From contig OZ038323.1 in the NCBI GenBank assembly GCA_964035795.1, positions 5,325,561 to 5,389,560 of the forward strand: a DNA stretch of 64,000 nt, read 5' to 3'. The notes below the pieces were generated by a model. The model made no database searches and was not told the DNA's origin. It saw only the letters and a program-made list of their open reading frames with translations. The translations under genes were made by a program, and so were the position numbers. This stretch comes from Pterobdella sp. o SKG-2022. Its lineage: Eukaryota; Annelida; Clitellata; Hirudinida; Piscicolidae. Below are positions 1 to 30,130 of this stretch, in pieces. Numbering within the stretch: the first letter of the stretch is position 1; each line of letters starts with the position of its first letter.

Positions 1-172
1 TCGAGAATTTCATAATGACAAAAACTTGCTTCTTTTGACAGGTTGAAATGATTGTATAATATGAGAAGACCCCGTGGGTTTAGATATAAATGTATCCGTT
101 TGTACATTTATGTTCAAACAATTCAGTTCATAGAATTTAAAATACGAAAGGTCAAAATAGATTTCAGAAAGC

Positions 173-1908
173 ATGTTTTTAACATACTTTTTTTTACTAT
201 TGAATATGGTTTCAATGCAAATTGTATTGTGTCATGAGCTTTGTATTTCTGAGTCTTTCAAACCTGTTTGCCCTCAAAATGAAATTGTTCTCATCGATCA
301 AGCTCATTACGGTAGAAAACTTGGGAAGTGTATAAAAGAAGACGAAATAGACAAAGATTTTTTGAAAAAGCCTGGGTACCTTAATTGCTTTAAAAACGTG
401 AAACAATTGATTGGACCTGTATGTGCTGGAAAGCAGAGCTGTGAAATTTTTGCTTCAAGAATTAATATAGAAACAAATTGTAACAGAGCTTTTGTTTTAT
501 ACTTAGAAATTGCTTATGAATGCATTAAAGGTTAGACATGAAATTAAAGATTTTTAAGAGTTGAAACTCTTCGCCGATCAAAAAAGAATTTTCCAAAGAA
601 ACATTGTTCTTTTCAAACGCCTTTTTAAAAAACGTTGAAATTAAAAACATATTTTCACAGCTTTTTAAAATTTATATTTGATGCATATAAAAAAACACTT
701 AACGATCAGTGTTTATTGAATATTTTTCAACAGTGGTTCCTGATGGAGGTCAATGCAGTGTTTCAGTGGCTAAAGAGAGACAACATGTTTCCAGCATCCG
801 CACCAAGTCTGATAGCTGTGGCACAGAAGATCGTCCTTGGAAAGTGGATTCGATGGTTGGACAACGCATCAATGTCACTCTCATACAACTGATTGCGTCG
901 AACAAAACTCAAAACAAAGATGGCTACTTGTACTTCAGCACCAACCTCATTGGATACGATCCCACGTGTTCTGTTTACGCTAAAGTAATTGATAAAAATG
1001 CCGATCAAAGTGTAGTGGCGTCTGTTTGTTATGGGAATGATCATACAACAAGGAGAACTCAAAGTTATGAATCTGCTTCCAACAAACTAGAAATAGTTTT
1101 CAATGAAAACAGACCAGCTAACGGATTGCAGTTTTTGTTTGCTTTTGAAGGTAACTGCTTTTCTAAAATATTTGTTGATAATTAATTTTGATAATATTTA
1201 AAATAAAAAGAATGAATTGATTTCAAAAAGTTTATTTGATAATTAAACTGACCAACAGCAACTGGATGTTCGGATTTGAACGCACCTCCAAACACATGGA
1301 TGAAAAGAAACGAAACTGATGCCGTTATAAGCTGCTACTCCACTCGTCTTAGATGGCATCTGAAATGCGTGGGTCGTCGCTGGGAAGGAGTGATTGGAAA
1401 CTGTAATTCTGGACCTCAAGTTACTTCTAAAAGTGGTTTCATTGAAGAAGAAAAGTTGCAAGAAAAAGTAAACAAGAATGACATGAGTATGTGTTTATTG
1501 TATTTCCTTCCCATTAAAATTTAAAATGTCATAAATTCATCAAGTTGTTCCGATTGTTGCAATTGCCATGGCTGGAGTTGTCGTCTGTTTTTTGATTATT
1601 TGCTTGGGCGTCGTGTTTCTTAACAGGTTTGTTGAAATTATTTTTATAAAGTATTTTTAAATAAAAATAATTGAATAATGAACAGATATTATGCAATGAG
1701 CAAAGGAAAGGTGTTGAAGCAGCTGAATATTAACCCGAATTCTCCTCCTATGTACAGCAACATCACCATGCCTTTGTCCAACAACGTCACCTACTATGAC
1801 AAGGGTTGCCACGATGGCTCATACTTTGCTACTATTCCTCAAGACAACGCCCAGTACTTTGAGTTGGACCAGGCCCTAGTCAACCCTCCTAATATTAACC
1901 AAGTCTAA
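173..1908 (+). CDS. Type I membrane protein: SUEL-type lectin + CUB-like domain + small Cys domain + TM (paralogue 1)
   Basis: Five coding exons join in phase: 173-530, 734-1150, 1259-1486, 1545-1626, 1686-1908 (435 aa). Residues 1-20 are a hydrophobic signal peptide. Residues about 22-119 look like a SUEL/Gal-lectin domain: ELCISESFKPVCPQ, then a YGR motif, conserved cysteines and a closing YEC. Exon 2 is CUB-like (PW..D..VGQRINVTL, a closing FLFAFEG). Exon 3 carries a compact Cys domain (CSDLNAPPNTWMKR, WHLKC, GNC). Exon 4 encodes one transmembrane helix (IVAIAMAGVVVCFLIICLGV). Exon 5 is a Tyr/Asn-rich cytoplasmic tail. SUEL domains bind carbohydrate in other proteins, so a cell-surface recognition role is inferred. 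The next gene downstream has the same order. The start at 173 is the first Met before the signal peptide; an upstream non-coding exon is possible because TTTCAG lies just before it. Confidence 0.8.
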
Positions 1909-2598
1909 ATAACAACTATAAGCATTTGTGCTATTTATATTTGTAGTTTTACTTCAGCTTCGAGACGATTCTTGCTTAAATTTGGAATATTGAAAAACGT
2001 GATTTTTGATTAATTAAATATTCATTTACATTGAATGGCGAAACTTTCATAACTTAATATTCAGAATTTTTTTTTTTTAAAGAAAATGATAGTATCCTTC
2101 ATCTTTTATTATCAAATTATATTGGCCATATACAAAATAACTACCCACATCATATTCTCAATCTCTAGCCGTTCTCTTAAAAGGATATAAATATTTATTT
2201 CAATTTTTTTTTAAATTGCACTTATGGAAATCTTTCTTGTGAATTATTTTAAAACTGTCATGAAACATAGAATGCACTTTAAAACTATTTTAATAACTTA
2301 AAAAAGAACTGAAATTTTCAATACGTTTAAAATAAATTAAATTTATTTATTGATAAATTAAATAATTTAGTTATTCAGTTATTAATATAATAAAAAGTAT
2401 CAATTTTTTATTTATTCAAAGAAATAATATAATAGTGTAAATTATTACATTATGTGGGAATATGTAAGTTTTGTTTTATTGTTTCAAATGCGGATTTGAA
2501 ATGACCCCTTTCTCTGGTTTCATTTAAATCGCTAACGCCTAAACAGGCATTTTAGTGAATTTTTTTAGCAAGTTAAGTCAATTTTTGTTAGCTGAAAA

Positions 2599-5040
2599 AT
2601 GAATGTATACATGTTCATTCTAGTTTTTTTAACAGTTTCATCTGCGTCATTGAAGGGTAAACACCATTCATACCTAAAAGATACTTGAGTTGGCAAAAAC
2701 TGAATATTTTAATTCAGCGAAAATTTATCAATTTTTTTTCATTTCAGTAGACGATAAAGAAGAGTATTGCAACTCTGAGACGTTCAAAGCAAGTTGTTCG
2801 AACAACGAAGTGATTGTGATCAATGATGCCAAGTATGGCAGGATGAGCGTCGGAAAGTTAGTTTGTATTGTTTGTAAAATAAAAGAATTTGTAACTAAAA
2901 TCTACAAAAATAAATTCTACAAACTAATTTTAGTTAAAATTATTCACATTTTTATCAATAACTTTTTTCAAATTGAAAGGGTCCCTTAAGTTTTAGCATA
3001 TTTTTCGGGAAATCTTATATACCATTTTCTTTAAACGAAAAAAACTATATCTTTTGATAATGGTTTATTATTTACTTTTATTTTGTGTTTTAGTTTTGAA
3101 GATTAATTTTTTCTCAGCGAAAAGTGACATAAATGGTAAGAAATATTTTCATTGAAGTCTTGGTTAATAAATAATTCAAATCATCAGAGTCAAAGTATAT
3201 AAATAAAAATTAATGCTTTTAAGAAGAGTATTGCATATTTGAGACTTTTAAAGCGAGTTGTTTGAACAACGAAGTGATTGTGATCAATGATGCCAAGTAT
3301 GGCAGGATGAGCGTCGGAAAGTATGGTGAAGATTGTACAAATTTTTATCTTATATATTAACTTTTAAGAGACATCTTATGTATGTTTTATATATTAATTG
3401 TCTATAAAACATCAATTTTGAGAAATATTATACGTTTATTAAAAAATAAAGCTATAATTTTCGGCAAGTATGGCCTTACCATGAAAAATTAGCTAATGTT
3501 TTATGGTAAAGCTATAATTACCGAAAATTATAGCTTTATTTTCAAATAAATTCAATATTGATGTTCTTTAGATAATTATCACATAATTAAATTTTATTTT
3601 CAAGGTGCATTTTCAAAAAAGATATAATAGCTTTTGAGTCTCAAAAAGATTATGTGAAATTTTTGGGATGTTCGAAAGATGTGTTTGCAGAACTGAACAA
3701 GATATGCAAGCTTAAATCGTCGTGTGAGATGAAGGTGACAGACTTGGAAGATAAAAACGAGGAATTTTGTCATCCGGGGATGAACAAACACTTAGAAGTC
3801 AATTACTCTTGCTTGAAAAGTATGACAATCATTTTAAATATTTATGTTTCCAATAAAACATCAAAAATCAATAGTCTTCAAAGACAATGGCAATTGTAGA
3901 ATGGTAGCTCAAAACGAAGCTGCATATATAGATGTTCAATCAATCAGCCCTCACAAAGACAAACAATCTAACGTAAAGATGTGTTTTACGAAGCAAAGAC
4001 CTCTAACCATTGAGACGGTTAAAGGACAGAGATTGAAGTTGACATTCAAAAACCTCAAACTCCCCAATGCAATAGAATATAGTTCTCATACGGTGAAAAG
4101 TTGTATGCATGAGTTGGGGTTTATTGTTGGTGGTCAAAGGACGCTTCCAAATGCCACCATATGCAGCAACGCTTTCAAAGTCCAAGTTGCTGAATCAACT
4201 CATTTTTCTAAGTTGTTTGAGACCAAAGATAACCAATTAAAATTGTACTTTTCACAACCTGGACAAAGTTTTGACTTTCTGATTGGCGTAGAAGGTAGTT
4301 CATAAGTATTATTATCGAATCTAATGTTTATTTTGCACTATCCAGCTGACGGATGTTCGGACATAATTCCTCACGAAGACTGGTGGATGAAACGAGACAA
4401 TGATGACCTAGTGGTCGGATGTTACTCTTCGCAACAAAAGTGGTATCTGAGATGTCAGAATCGACAATGGAAAGGAGTTCTCGGAAACTGCTCAATGTTT
4501 CGTGACAATAAAAGTTTGGACTTGATATTTAAAATTCTTTTCATTATCGATTCTACATTATTACAGACATTGATTTGGAAGATCATTATTTTGATCAAAA
4601 GAATCAGGTTAAAAAACATGACAGCTTCATGACAAAGTATAAAAGTGAGAATATCTTATATTTTTGATATATAAACTCGAATTAAAACTCAAACCATAAT
4701 CAGCTTTGGTCCTAGTGTGCATTTGTGGTTTTGGAGTGATAGTGTGTGTGCTGATTTTGTGCTTAGGAGCCATTTGTCTCAAAAGGTACTTGTGTCTTTC
4801 ATGCTACTCTTTTGTAACACTTTTAAACTTTCAAGTTACAGCAAGAAAGAGATGAAGAAGAACCTCAACTACAATAGCATGCCTATTTACCAACAACATC
4901 AGCAGCAACTTGCTATGATGACTTTTCGACAACAGCAACAAGCACAAGAACAAAGAATGGATTATTCGGCCTGTGAAGAAGATAGATATCAAGTGCTGGA
5001 TCAAGACGAAGTAGCCAAAAAAGAAGCTCTTATTGCTTAA
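2599..5040 (+). CDS. Type I membrane protein: SUEL-type lectin + CUB-like + small Cys domain + TM (paralogue 2)
   Basis: Eight coding exons keep phase: 2599-2656 (signal peptide), 2748-2856, 3605-3819, 3875-4294, 4346-4501 (or 4513, same phase), 4567-4644, 4704-4785, 4842-5040; about 438 aa. Domain order matches the gene at 173-1908: SUEL lectin (exons 2-3, CNSETFKASC..., YGR, ending NYSC), CUB-like exon 4, Cys domain exon 5 (WWMKRD, WYLRC, GNC), TM exon 7 (LVLVCICGFGVIVCVLILCL), and a Gln-rich tail. Here the lectin domain is split by an intron that the upstream paralogue lacks. A near-copy of exon 2 lies inside that intron (3224-3320). Function is inferred from the SUEL fold: extracellular glycan or ligand binding. 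The donor of exon 5 is the least certain boundary. Confidence 0.78.
3060..3320 (+). pseudogene. Duplicated 5' module of the lectin gene (signal exon copy plus lectin exon copy)
   Basis: Bases 3224-3320 repeat lectin exon 2748-2856 without its first 12 bases. The 3' part, from GAACAACGAAG onward, is identical; differences sit in the 5' half. It has an AAG acceptor, a GT donor and the same phases, so it could replace the first copy in the mRNA. Upstream, 3060-3136 looks like a second signal-peptide exon (MVYYLLLFCVLVLK) ending in ATG|GTAAG, but its frame hits TGA just before the donor, so that piece seems broken by a one-base shift. This is either a decayed duplicate or a mutually exclusive exon spliced from the 2599 signal exon. 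Confidence 0.6.
3349..3571. repeat. Foldback/MITE-like element, hairpin core AAAGCTATAATTTTCGG
   Basis: About 3403-3487 and 3497-3571 are imperfect inverted copies of each other, with the core AAAGCTATAATTTTCGG on both arms. An outer segment at 3349-3400 contains GAGACATCTTATGTATG. The outer segment and one arm match 19521-19665, and the core arm recurs at 50604-50651. It lies in an intron of the lectin gene. Confidence 0.65.
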
Positions 5041-5454
5041 ACTGTTTCATGAAATTTTTCATGTTGCTGTATTAATTTCAAAAATTAGCTGTCTATAACA
5101 AGTATCTGAATTATATATTTTGTTCATGTAAAAAGCTCATTATGAATAGAGCTTAATGCTTCTGAAATGTTTCGTTTAAGTCGTTTTTCAAGTATGATAT
5201 TGTAAAATACGGCAAAAAAAATGGTAAAACTTGGTTTATAATTTTTGAAACTCAGAAAGTCTTCTTTATTCATTCAAACTTTTCTAAACATTCATAGAGT
5301 ATTTTCTGTTTTAAACCAGTGTCTAAAATTCTGAAAGTTTAAGCAAAATAATCGAATTTTTTAATTATTTATTTCAAAGAATGCTTCATAAGCCGATGTC
5401 CATGGTATGCGATAAATTTATTGAATTATTTAAAATTTTAAAGGGCTTTATGAA
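5041..5454. other. Intergenic, no gene seen
   Basis: AT-rich spacer between the stop of the second lectin gene and the 3' end of the UGT pseudogene, which converge here. It probably holds the lectin gene's 3' UTR. No repeat or RNA gene was recognised. Confidence 0.5.
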
Positions 5455-6890
5455 TTAAAGTTTTTTTTGTTTACGGAAAAGCTTTTCTATGAAACTTAGT
5501 CGAAAAATCTTTCTGAAGATGTGTCTTACGATTAAATAAGTAGAAACAAAAATTGAAAAAGCGATTAAAATATAGGCTAAAAAAACATCGAACATGAAGT
5601 ATTGAAACCAGTAGAGTTGAGTAGAGTTGTCTTCAAGATGCTTGTCACCAAATTTGATTACATGGTTGATGGCGTGGGAAACCTTCTGAGCTGCTCCTTC
5701 ATTATAGAAGACCAGCGATTGGCTGATTTTTTGTAAGCACTTTCTTTTGAAGTCAGCATCATTATATTAACAATTAATTTCTGCTCAGACCAATCAGAAA
5801 GGTCCATTTTGATTCCAATGTTTTTAAATTCAGCCATTTCAGCTTGGTATTGTTGATCCACAATCATGGGAAAGACTACCAGGGGTGTTCCCTGGTAAAC
5901 AGCTTCCACAAAACTATTGTAACCACCATGACTAACAAACAAAACTACTTTCGACAGCAAATCATTCTGTGGTACCCATGATCTCAACATCAAGTTTCCA
6001 ATCTTTCTTCCACATACCTTCATATCTTCATTTTTTATCTTCCATATAAAATTGAAATTTTTCAACTTTTCAAATACATTGCAAAATTTATCTGTCTGTG
6101 CTTGAGGAAGGGCATGAATGTAACTTCCAAATGAAATAAGTACAGTGGGCTTTTGAGTCACAAATGTTTCTAAGTCTTTCGGTAGAGCGTTTGAAGATCT
6201 ACCCATGATTTCACCAACAGTTGTAGCAGAAGGACCACTCGTTGTTAAATCTTCCAAATAGAAATACAAACTGGCGTTAGTGTAATGAGATTTAATAGAT
6301 ACAAGATCGATTTGGTACTTTTCTTTCACTTTGAAGTAAAAGTCATCTTTTTCAAGTTCTGCATTTGTTATATAAACAAAAAGTAAATCCAAACATAAAT
6401 TTTTGAAGCTTTGCTTAAAAGTAAGTTTTCCTGTATATCCAAGAAAGAAATTTGACTTTATAGAAGGTAGTCTTGCCACACCATACCGCCATGGAAAGAA
6501 GGGCAGAGAGTACACAGCATATGGTACATTGAAAAATTTCGGTAAAACCTGAAAATTTCGGCATGCCTCAAGGTCCAAAATCATGAAATCTACTTTTTTT
6601 TTTTCAAATTCTCTATCATTTTTTTGTCAAATATCATATCAGAACCTTCGTCTTCCATGAAGACTCTCACCTTCTTCTTATACCACATGTAAAACTGATA
6701 ATAAGAAGCAGATGAGGCAAATTTGTAGAACATTTCTTGTGTTTTTTCCGCATTGAAAATCGACTCATTATATCTAGATTGAAAACACAACGTCTCAAAT
6801 CCTGGTTGATTGCTATTGAATGTAAGTTTGGCGTTTGAAGGGATGATTAAAGTAACTTAGTTTCCTAGTTTTGGCAACTCTTGTCCTAAT
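5455..6890 (-). pseudogene. UDP-glycosyltransferase pseudogene (exon 2 only)
   Basis: This aligns along its whole length with the large exon of the two UGT genes at 39.8-41.2 and 46.6-48.1 kb. It keeps the 3' splice acceptor (CTTTCCAG), the UGT signature (FVSHGGYNSFVEAVYQGTP, then DQQYQA) and the C-terminal TM helix. It is broken three ways: a CAA-to-TAA nonsense codon at 6857-6859 (LGN*VTL), a frameshift in an 11-base T tract at 6594-6604, and a 13-base deletion near 5697 where the others read MKDRPITAAQKV. No first exon with signal peptide was found upstream. UGTs transfer sugar from UDP-sugars to small lipophilic molecules in the ER; this copy should not make a full enzyme unless the breaks are assembly errors. 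Confidence 0.85.
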
Positions 6891-9800
6891 CTGGAAAGAT
6901 AGAAGGTTATTTAAAAATCACGTCAATGTTTTGAGAAGTGTATATACCTTTTTGTTTAATCACAGTTATTCAATAATACAATGGCTCATTAATAAACAAA
7001 ACTTGTAAGTTCTACATGCAAAAGCTTCTTTGATTATTTAAACAAGTATTGTTTTCAGATCAAGAATTTTAACGTTTATGACTGTAGCAGAGAACAAAAG
7101 ATGAGAAAAAGGCATGGTTAGGAGGGAAAGGGTAAGTCATTAGGTATTTGAACACATTCAAGAAAACTAAATAAAATAATTGTCGGATATGGGATGTAAT
7201 AAAAAGTCAAGCTATAAAACAAAAGAAATGATTCGATAAATGAATTCTTTGTTTTTTTTATAAATAAGTTTAAGTTGAAATAAGCAGAAAAACCCGAAAA
7301 GGAGTTTTGATGTTATCTTTGTAATTAGATGAACTAGCTTTTTAGAAGCTATAAGCGTGAGAAAAAATTGGAGACGTATCCGTGTATGAAAAAAAAAGAA
7401 GAAAAGAAAATTTCAATAGAGAACAGAAAAAAGTTAATAAATGGGATGATAAAAGAAATAAAGATTTAGATGATAGACAAAAAGATACTAAAACAGAGTT
7501 TAAAAAAAATTTATTCTTCGTATGAAATAATAAAGACTAATTAGAAAAAATTTTTTTATTGCTCACTTTGCAAAATAGATAAGGTGGGAGTTCATATTAA
7601 GAGGGAACATGGCAATTTTGAAGCTGCATGTATCCTTTTGAAGTATTAACAACAACAACAAAAACCAAACTATCTTCATTACTATAATTTATTTATTAAT
7701 TGCTTAGCAAAGAAGTTTGGAATGTCAGTTTGCAAACAAAAAAAACTCTTCTGCTGTTGGTTCATTAGAAAATGTATTCTACTATTTTCATGAAAACAAA
7801 ATCAAACATCTTAAATTTGTTCTTAATTTTGAATTTTTCGATAAATCAGATTATTTTATAGAATAAGTTATATCTTTATTAATTAGTGTGCTCAATATGA
7901 ATAAATAGTTATAGGAAATGAAATCAAAACCAGAAAGTGCAAAGTAACAAGAAAGAAAAAGGTCTGTTAAATTCAGTGGTTTTGTTGTTATGAAATCTAA
8001 CAAGTAATAATAAAAAGAAACATTTAAAAACTTAAACACACAAGATAAATGATGTAATCTTAAGAAACTCTCAAATAATTCAAAAATATATATAGAAACC
8101 GTAAGTCTAAAAAACAATGAATGAAAGATTTTTTGGGTCTGAAAGAAAAAGAGCACTATTGTAGGTTAAAGGAGAGGCTCCGGTAGAGGCTTGTGAACAT
8201 CAGACTAAGGTGAAAAATGATTGTTGCTATAGAGCTAAAAGTTGAGTTGGGTAGAGACAACCTTTTCAAGAGTTCATAATAATGAAGAAGAACCAAGTTT
8301 TTTAATTTTAATCTCTCATTAATTTTAATCTACAACAAAGAAAGATAAAATTTTTTAACTCATTAACTCAAAAAATGGAACGTTACAGTTTATCAAGAGC
8401 AGTCGTGGAATAGCTTTTCTAAAAAGTTAAACGTCGAAATTAATTTATTCAACCAAACATATATACAATAAATCAAATTTATCAATAAAATAAGAATCAT
8501 ATTAATAAATCTATATTTAGATTTTAAAATACTATAAATAGTTTAAAATGATCTATAAATAGGTCACATGAATATAAATGAAGTTGAGTCATGAGTTCCA
8601 CTACCTCTACAACTACAAAAAGAAACACAACACATTAAAAAAAATGGAAATTGATGACGCTGGGTAATGATCAAAAAAATATTATTACAAAATTGCAATA
8701 ATACTCACTAAAACGCAGTAAAAATAATCTTGGTCCAAACGCACTAGACACACAAGCGAAATGCTCATGGAAAGAGTAAAATTTCTATTAAAATGAACTA
8801 CATAAACTTAACAATATCTTTTTTAAAAACAATTCATTGTATAACCATTTATATAGAAGCATAATTAAACGACAATAATATAAATAAAGCAAGAAAATTT
8901 GCGATATAGTCTTCAAAAGGACGCGACATGACACTCAAAACACTTCGCTGAAATAATATGAATAATGGCGGAAATGAGATAAAAAATTTTGAATGTAAAG
9001 CAAGTAAAAAGTGATTGCTTGCAGTGATGTGCTTGTAGAATTTCCGTGCTCACTCTATCCATAAGTCCATGATGGTTTGCATAATAATACAAATAATAAT
9101 AATGACAGAAATAATAATATAAAAATAATAATAATATTATTATTAAAAATAATAATAATAATGTAATAATACTAACATCAAAAAAATAAATGCACCTTAG
9201 CAATGATTATACTCTTTTAAGTCCAATAATCACATTGTGTAGACAGGTTAATATGGTTTGAAGTGATACAAAACAACAATAACACTAATAATAATAATAT
9301 CAAAAAATAATAACAAAAAAAATAATTAAAATTTAAATAATAATAATAATAATAATGTAAAAAACATAGTACCGTATGAATGTGGTTATAATGGCATTCT
9401 CATCGGCGGGAATGTTGATGGGAAACTGTTTGAAATGTATCAGAAAATGTTGGCAATAAACAACATACACGATGAAAAAATAATGTATTTAAAGCATAAT
9501 TAATGAAAGCAAAATTTAAAAAAAAGAATTGAGACAATACAAATATTAACGACGGAAATAATTTTATTTGAAAAATTAATGGAAATAATATGGAGAAAAT
9601 GCAATTTATTTGGCTAAAAACTATAACAATACAAATAATAAAAATAAAAACAATAATATCATAACATCAGCTTGAATACATCAGTGTTAAAATCATCAAA
9701 AACATCTAATGTGAATTTCATGGAAAAAAACTATTTAAAAAATTTGGAAATATATAACTAGAGGAATATTGAGAAATAGTTAGTAATGATAATGAATAAA

Positions 9801-11316
9801 CAAACAACTAAAATAAAAATGAATATGTATTAACAATAAATGAAAAAATATCTAAAACAACAATGAATGTATAATAATGATAAAAATAATGATAATAAAT
9901 AGAAAAAATAACTAAAAGAATGATAAAAAATGGAGTCCATAAAACATTGTAAAGGACATGAGTATAATACATAGAGTAGAAATGAATTATGTCAATAAAA
10001 AATTTGAAAACCTTTATAAATTTCACCATTACAGCGTACTAAAGTTATTCGACTAATTAATAAATTATTGATTGATTCAACACAGAAATTTTGCTATTAT
10101 ATAATTAATATTTTGATGTAGAAACAAACATAAGATGAACTATAATAACAATAATAGTAACAAATAATAATAATATAAAATATCAAATAATAATGATAAA
10201 TAATAAAATAACAATATATTAAAATATTTTTGACAATTTGATGAAAAAATTGTATAATGTGTAATTTTGTAATTAAAGTTACAAAATTTTAGTAAAAATC
10301 CCATCAAATCAAATTTAGTAATAGTCTCGTGCAATCAGATTATTCAAGTAACTCTGCTTTATTGGATGTTAATGATAATGCTAAAGTATAAAACAAAGTT
10401 CAAAGACATAACAATCTTCCTTCAATGATTAACTTTGTATCAATGCAATTGATACAAGGGTTTGAATCATACCATGTCACAGCATATCACGCCATGAGGT
10501 TTGAACATTTAATGCAAATACGCTTCTCGGTTGCCTGTTTGGCTATTATCATCATTTTATAATAAATGATACCTTTTAAAATTACGGTATAGTCCTAAAT
10601 AAAAGGATCATGATAACAAACGTAGATAAGTTAAAAATAACCTAAACCAGAAATTAATATAAAACTCATTTTTAAAAAAATCCACATTGAACTCATTCTA
10701 TTAATTTCTCTAAAAATAATAGAAAACACAAACGGAATTGGGGCTAACAAAATCCTGAATACATATAACTCAACGTGAAGGTCACGACTAGCGACAATAT
10801 GAGCTCAAGACTAGATTGATAGAGATTCATAGGGGTTGTAATGGTTAACTGCTGTCGATAAATGGTGCCTATAAAGACATAAAAAAAATAGCGAATGTAT
10901 AAAGATATGAATCGAAAATAACAATAATAATAACAGCAAAATGAAATGAGATAAACGATATAAAAGAAAAACGACGATGATCTATAAAACTAACTATAAC
11001 CTAAACGATATTATGCCATAAGATATGAAATAAAAATGAAATATAAATTTAATTTGAAGTAAAAGCATGAAAATCAATTAAGAACATGAACTGAAAATCA
11101 TAAATACATGGGGATAAGTGTTAACCATATAACAGTAGAACACGATTGGCGATGATAAAACAGCAATAACAAAAATAATATAAAGTGAAACTTTCGACAC
11201 TATAAAAGCAAACAACGACACGACAACACAAGCGACCTGAAAGAGAAAAACTGAAAAAAATAACAATACCAATAACAATAATAATATTAATAATAATAAT
11301 TTATAAAACATAAGTT
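6891..11316. other. Gene-free AT-rich region with AAT/ATA microsatellite tracts
   Basis: No convincing coding exon was found here. Many (AAT)n/(ATA)n and interrupted AATA tracts occur, for example at 9085-9185, 9285-9360, 10140-10210 and 11270-11305. Open frames here translate as Ile/Leu/Tyr/Phe-rich low complexity on the minus strand and are not credible proteins. The right end may be the 3' UTR of the DLG gene. Confidence 0.6.
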
Positions 11317-28791
<17,475 letters not shown>

Positions 28792-30130
28792 GAGAATAAT
28801 TTTATGTTTTAATAATCAGAGATTTAATTGAAATTAATATTTTAAAAGTTTGAACCGTCTAAACAAACAAGAACTGCATAAAATGAATATAATGAAATAG
28901 AAGATGGCGGCGAAAATAAATATGCAATTCGAATAAAAAATATGCTAAAATGATTTTATTTATCATATACATTCCACTAAAAACATTTACTACAATTAAA
29001 ATATGACTAATTATTTAAAGAAATCTTCAATATCAATGTCCTATACAAATTTCGGCTTTTAAAATACTACACTATCTTTTTGAAAGGTGATTTAATTTTT
29101 TTAAATTTTCTAGAATTTTACTCTGCATTTTCATGATAAATTGTTCATTCTTATGAAACCTCAAATACCCAATTGAAAAATAAAACGATAATTATTCATT
29201 CATAATTTCAAAAATTGTAATATTATTCTAGTTTCAAATACTAAAAATTGAGACTTTTCTTATAACCTTAAACCTTCTTTTAATTGCCGTACTTCAAAAG
29301 TTTTAAAGACCATTTTATGATGTTAAAAGTATTTTGTTGATATTAAGTTAATTAAAAGTTTCTGTATACATTTTTAAAAACACATTTTTTTGTTTGTTTG
29401 TTTGCAGTAAATGTTGGCTTGCATAGCTTAGAGGTAGTGCATTAGACTAATTATCTAAAGTTACCGTGTTTGATCCCACGTGGGCCGACAGTCAGCACCT
29501 GTTGCACAGTGTTTTCGCTACATTAAATTTGTAGCAAGCGCTTTGATCTACAAAGAAAAGTGCTTCATAAATACCCCATTAAGTTACTTTACTTTGCTAA
29601 TTATTCAATTAAAAGTGAAGAAAATTAACGTCACGTAAGTTCTCATAGCTTGAAGATGGCTCCAGTCTTTCCAGACAGTTACTTCCGGGAAATTCTTAAA
29701 TGAACTGCTCTTTTATCAATAATTGAACTTAATTTGAACATTTTTTTGAAAAAATGATTTCGAAATTGAAAATTTGCATAAGGCATTTCTAGAACATTTA
29801 GTTTTATTGAATATTTAGCCATTGCTCAGCTCTTAAAATATCTTGCATATTAATAATGTTTCCGTAATAAAATAATGTTTCCATATTGATAACTACCTTT
29901 TTTTGTTGTTTTTTTATAAACTTCTGTACAAATTTAAAAAAAGTTGAAATATCAAAAGTTACTTAGCATAAGAATTGGTTGTTTAGTCGCTCATATACTA
30001 ATAAGATGTAGAATTTTCAAAATTAATCTTTTTACAATTTACAAATTTTTCAAATGTTTTTCTTGCTTTTATTGGCTGACATACTTTTAAAAAATGGTAT
30101 AACTTATTTAATTTAAGATTATTCTTTTTA
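28792..30130. other. Divergent intergenic region between DLG and TMEM132
   Basis: It separates the first DLG exon (minus) from the TMEM132 start (plus), so promoters of both probably lie here. A SINE occupies 29413-29596. No other feature was recognised; sequence is AT-rich. Confidence 0.5.
29413..29596 (+). repeat. tRNA-derived SINE, full-length-like copy
   Basis: A tRNA-like head has an A box (TAGCTTAGAGGTAGTGCATT) and a B box (GTTTGATCCC). The body ends CAAAGAAAAGTGCTTCATAA. Head and tail match the copy at 33834-33966. Confidence 0.7.

Noticed and set aside
3060..3136. Functional second signal-peptide exon
   Set aside because: The hydrophobic reading frame ends in TGA before the donor, and the frame matching the donor has no ATG, so it is treated as broken.
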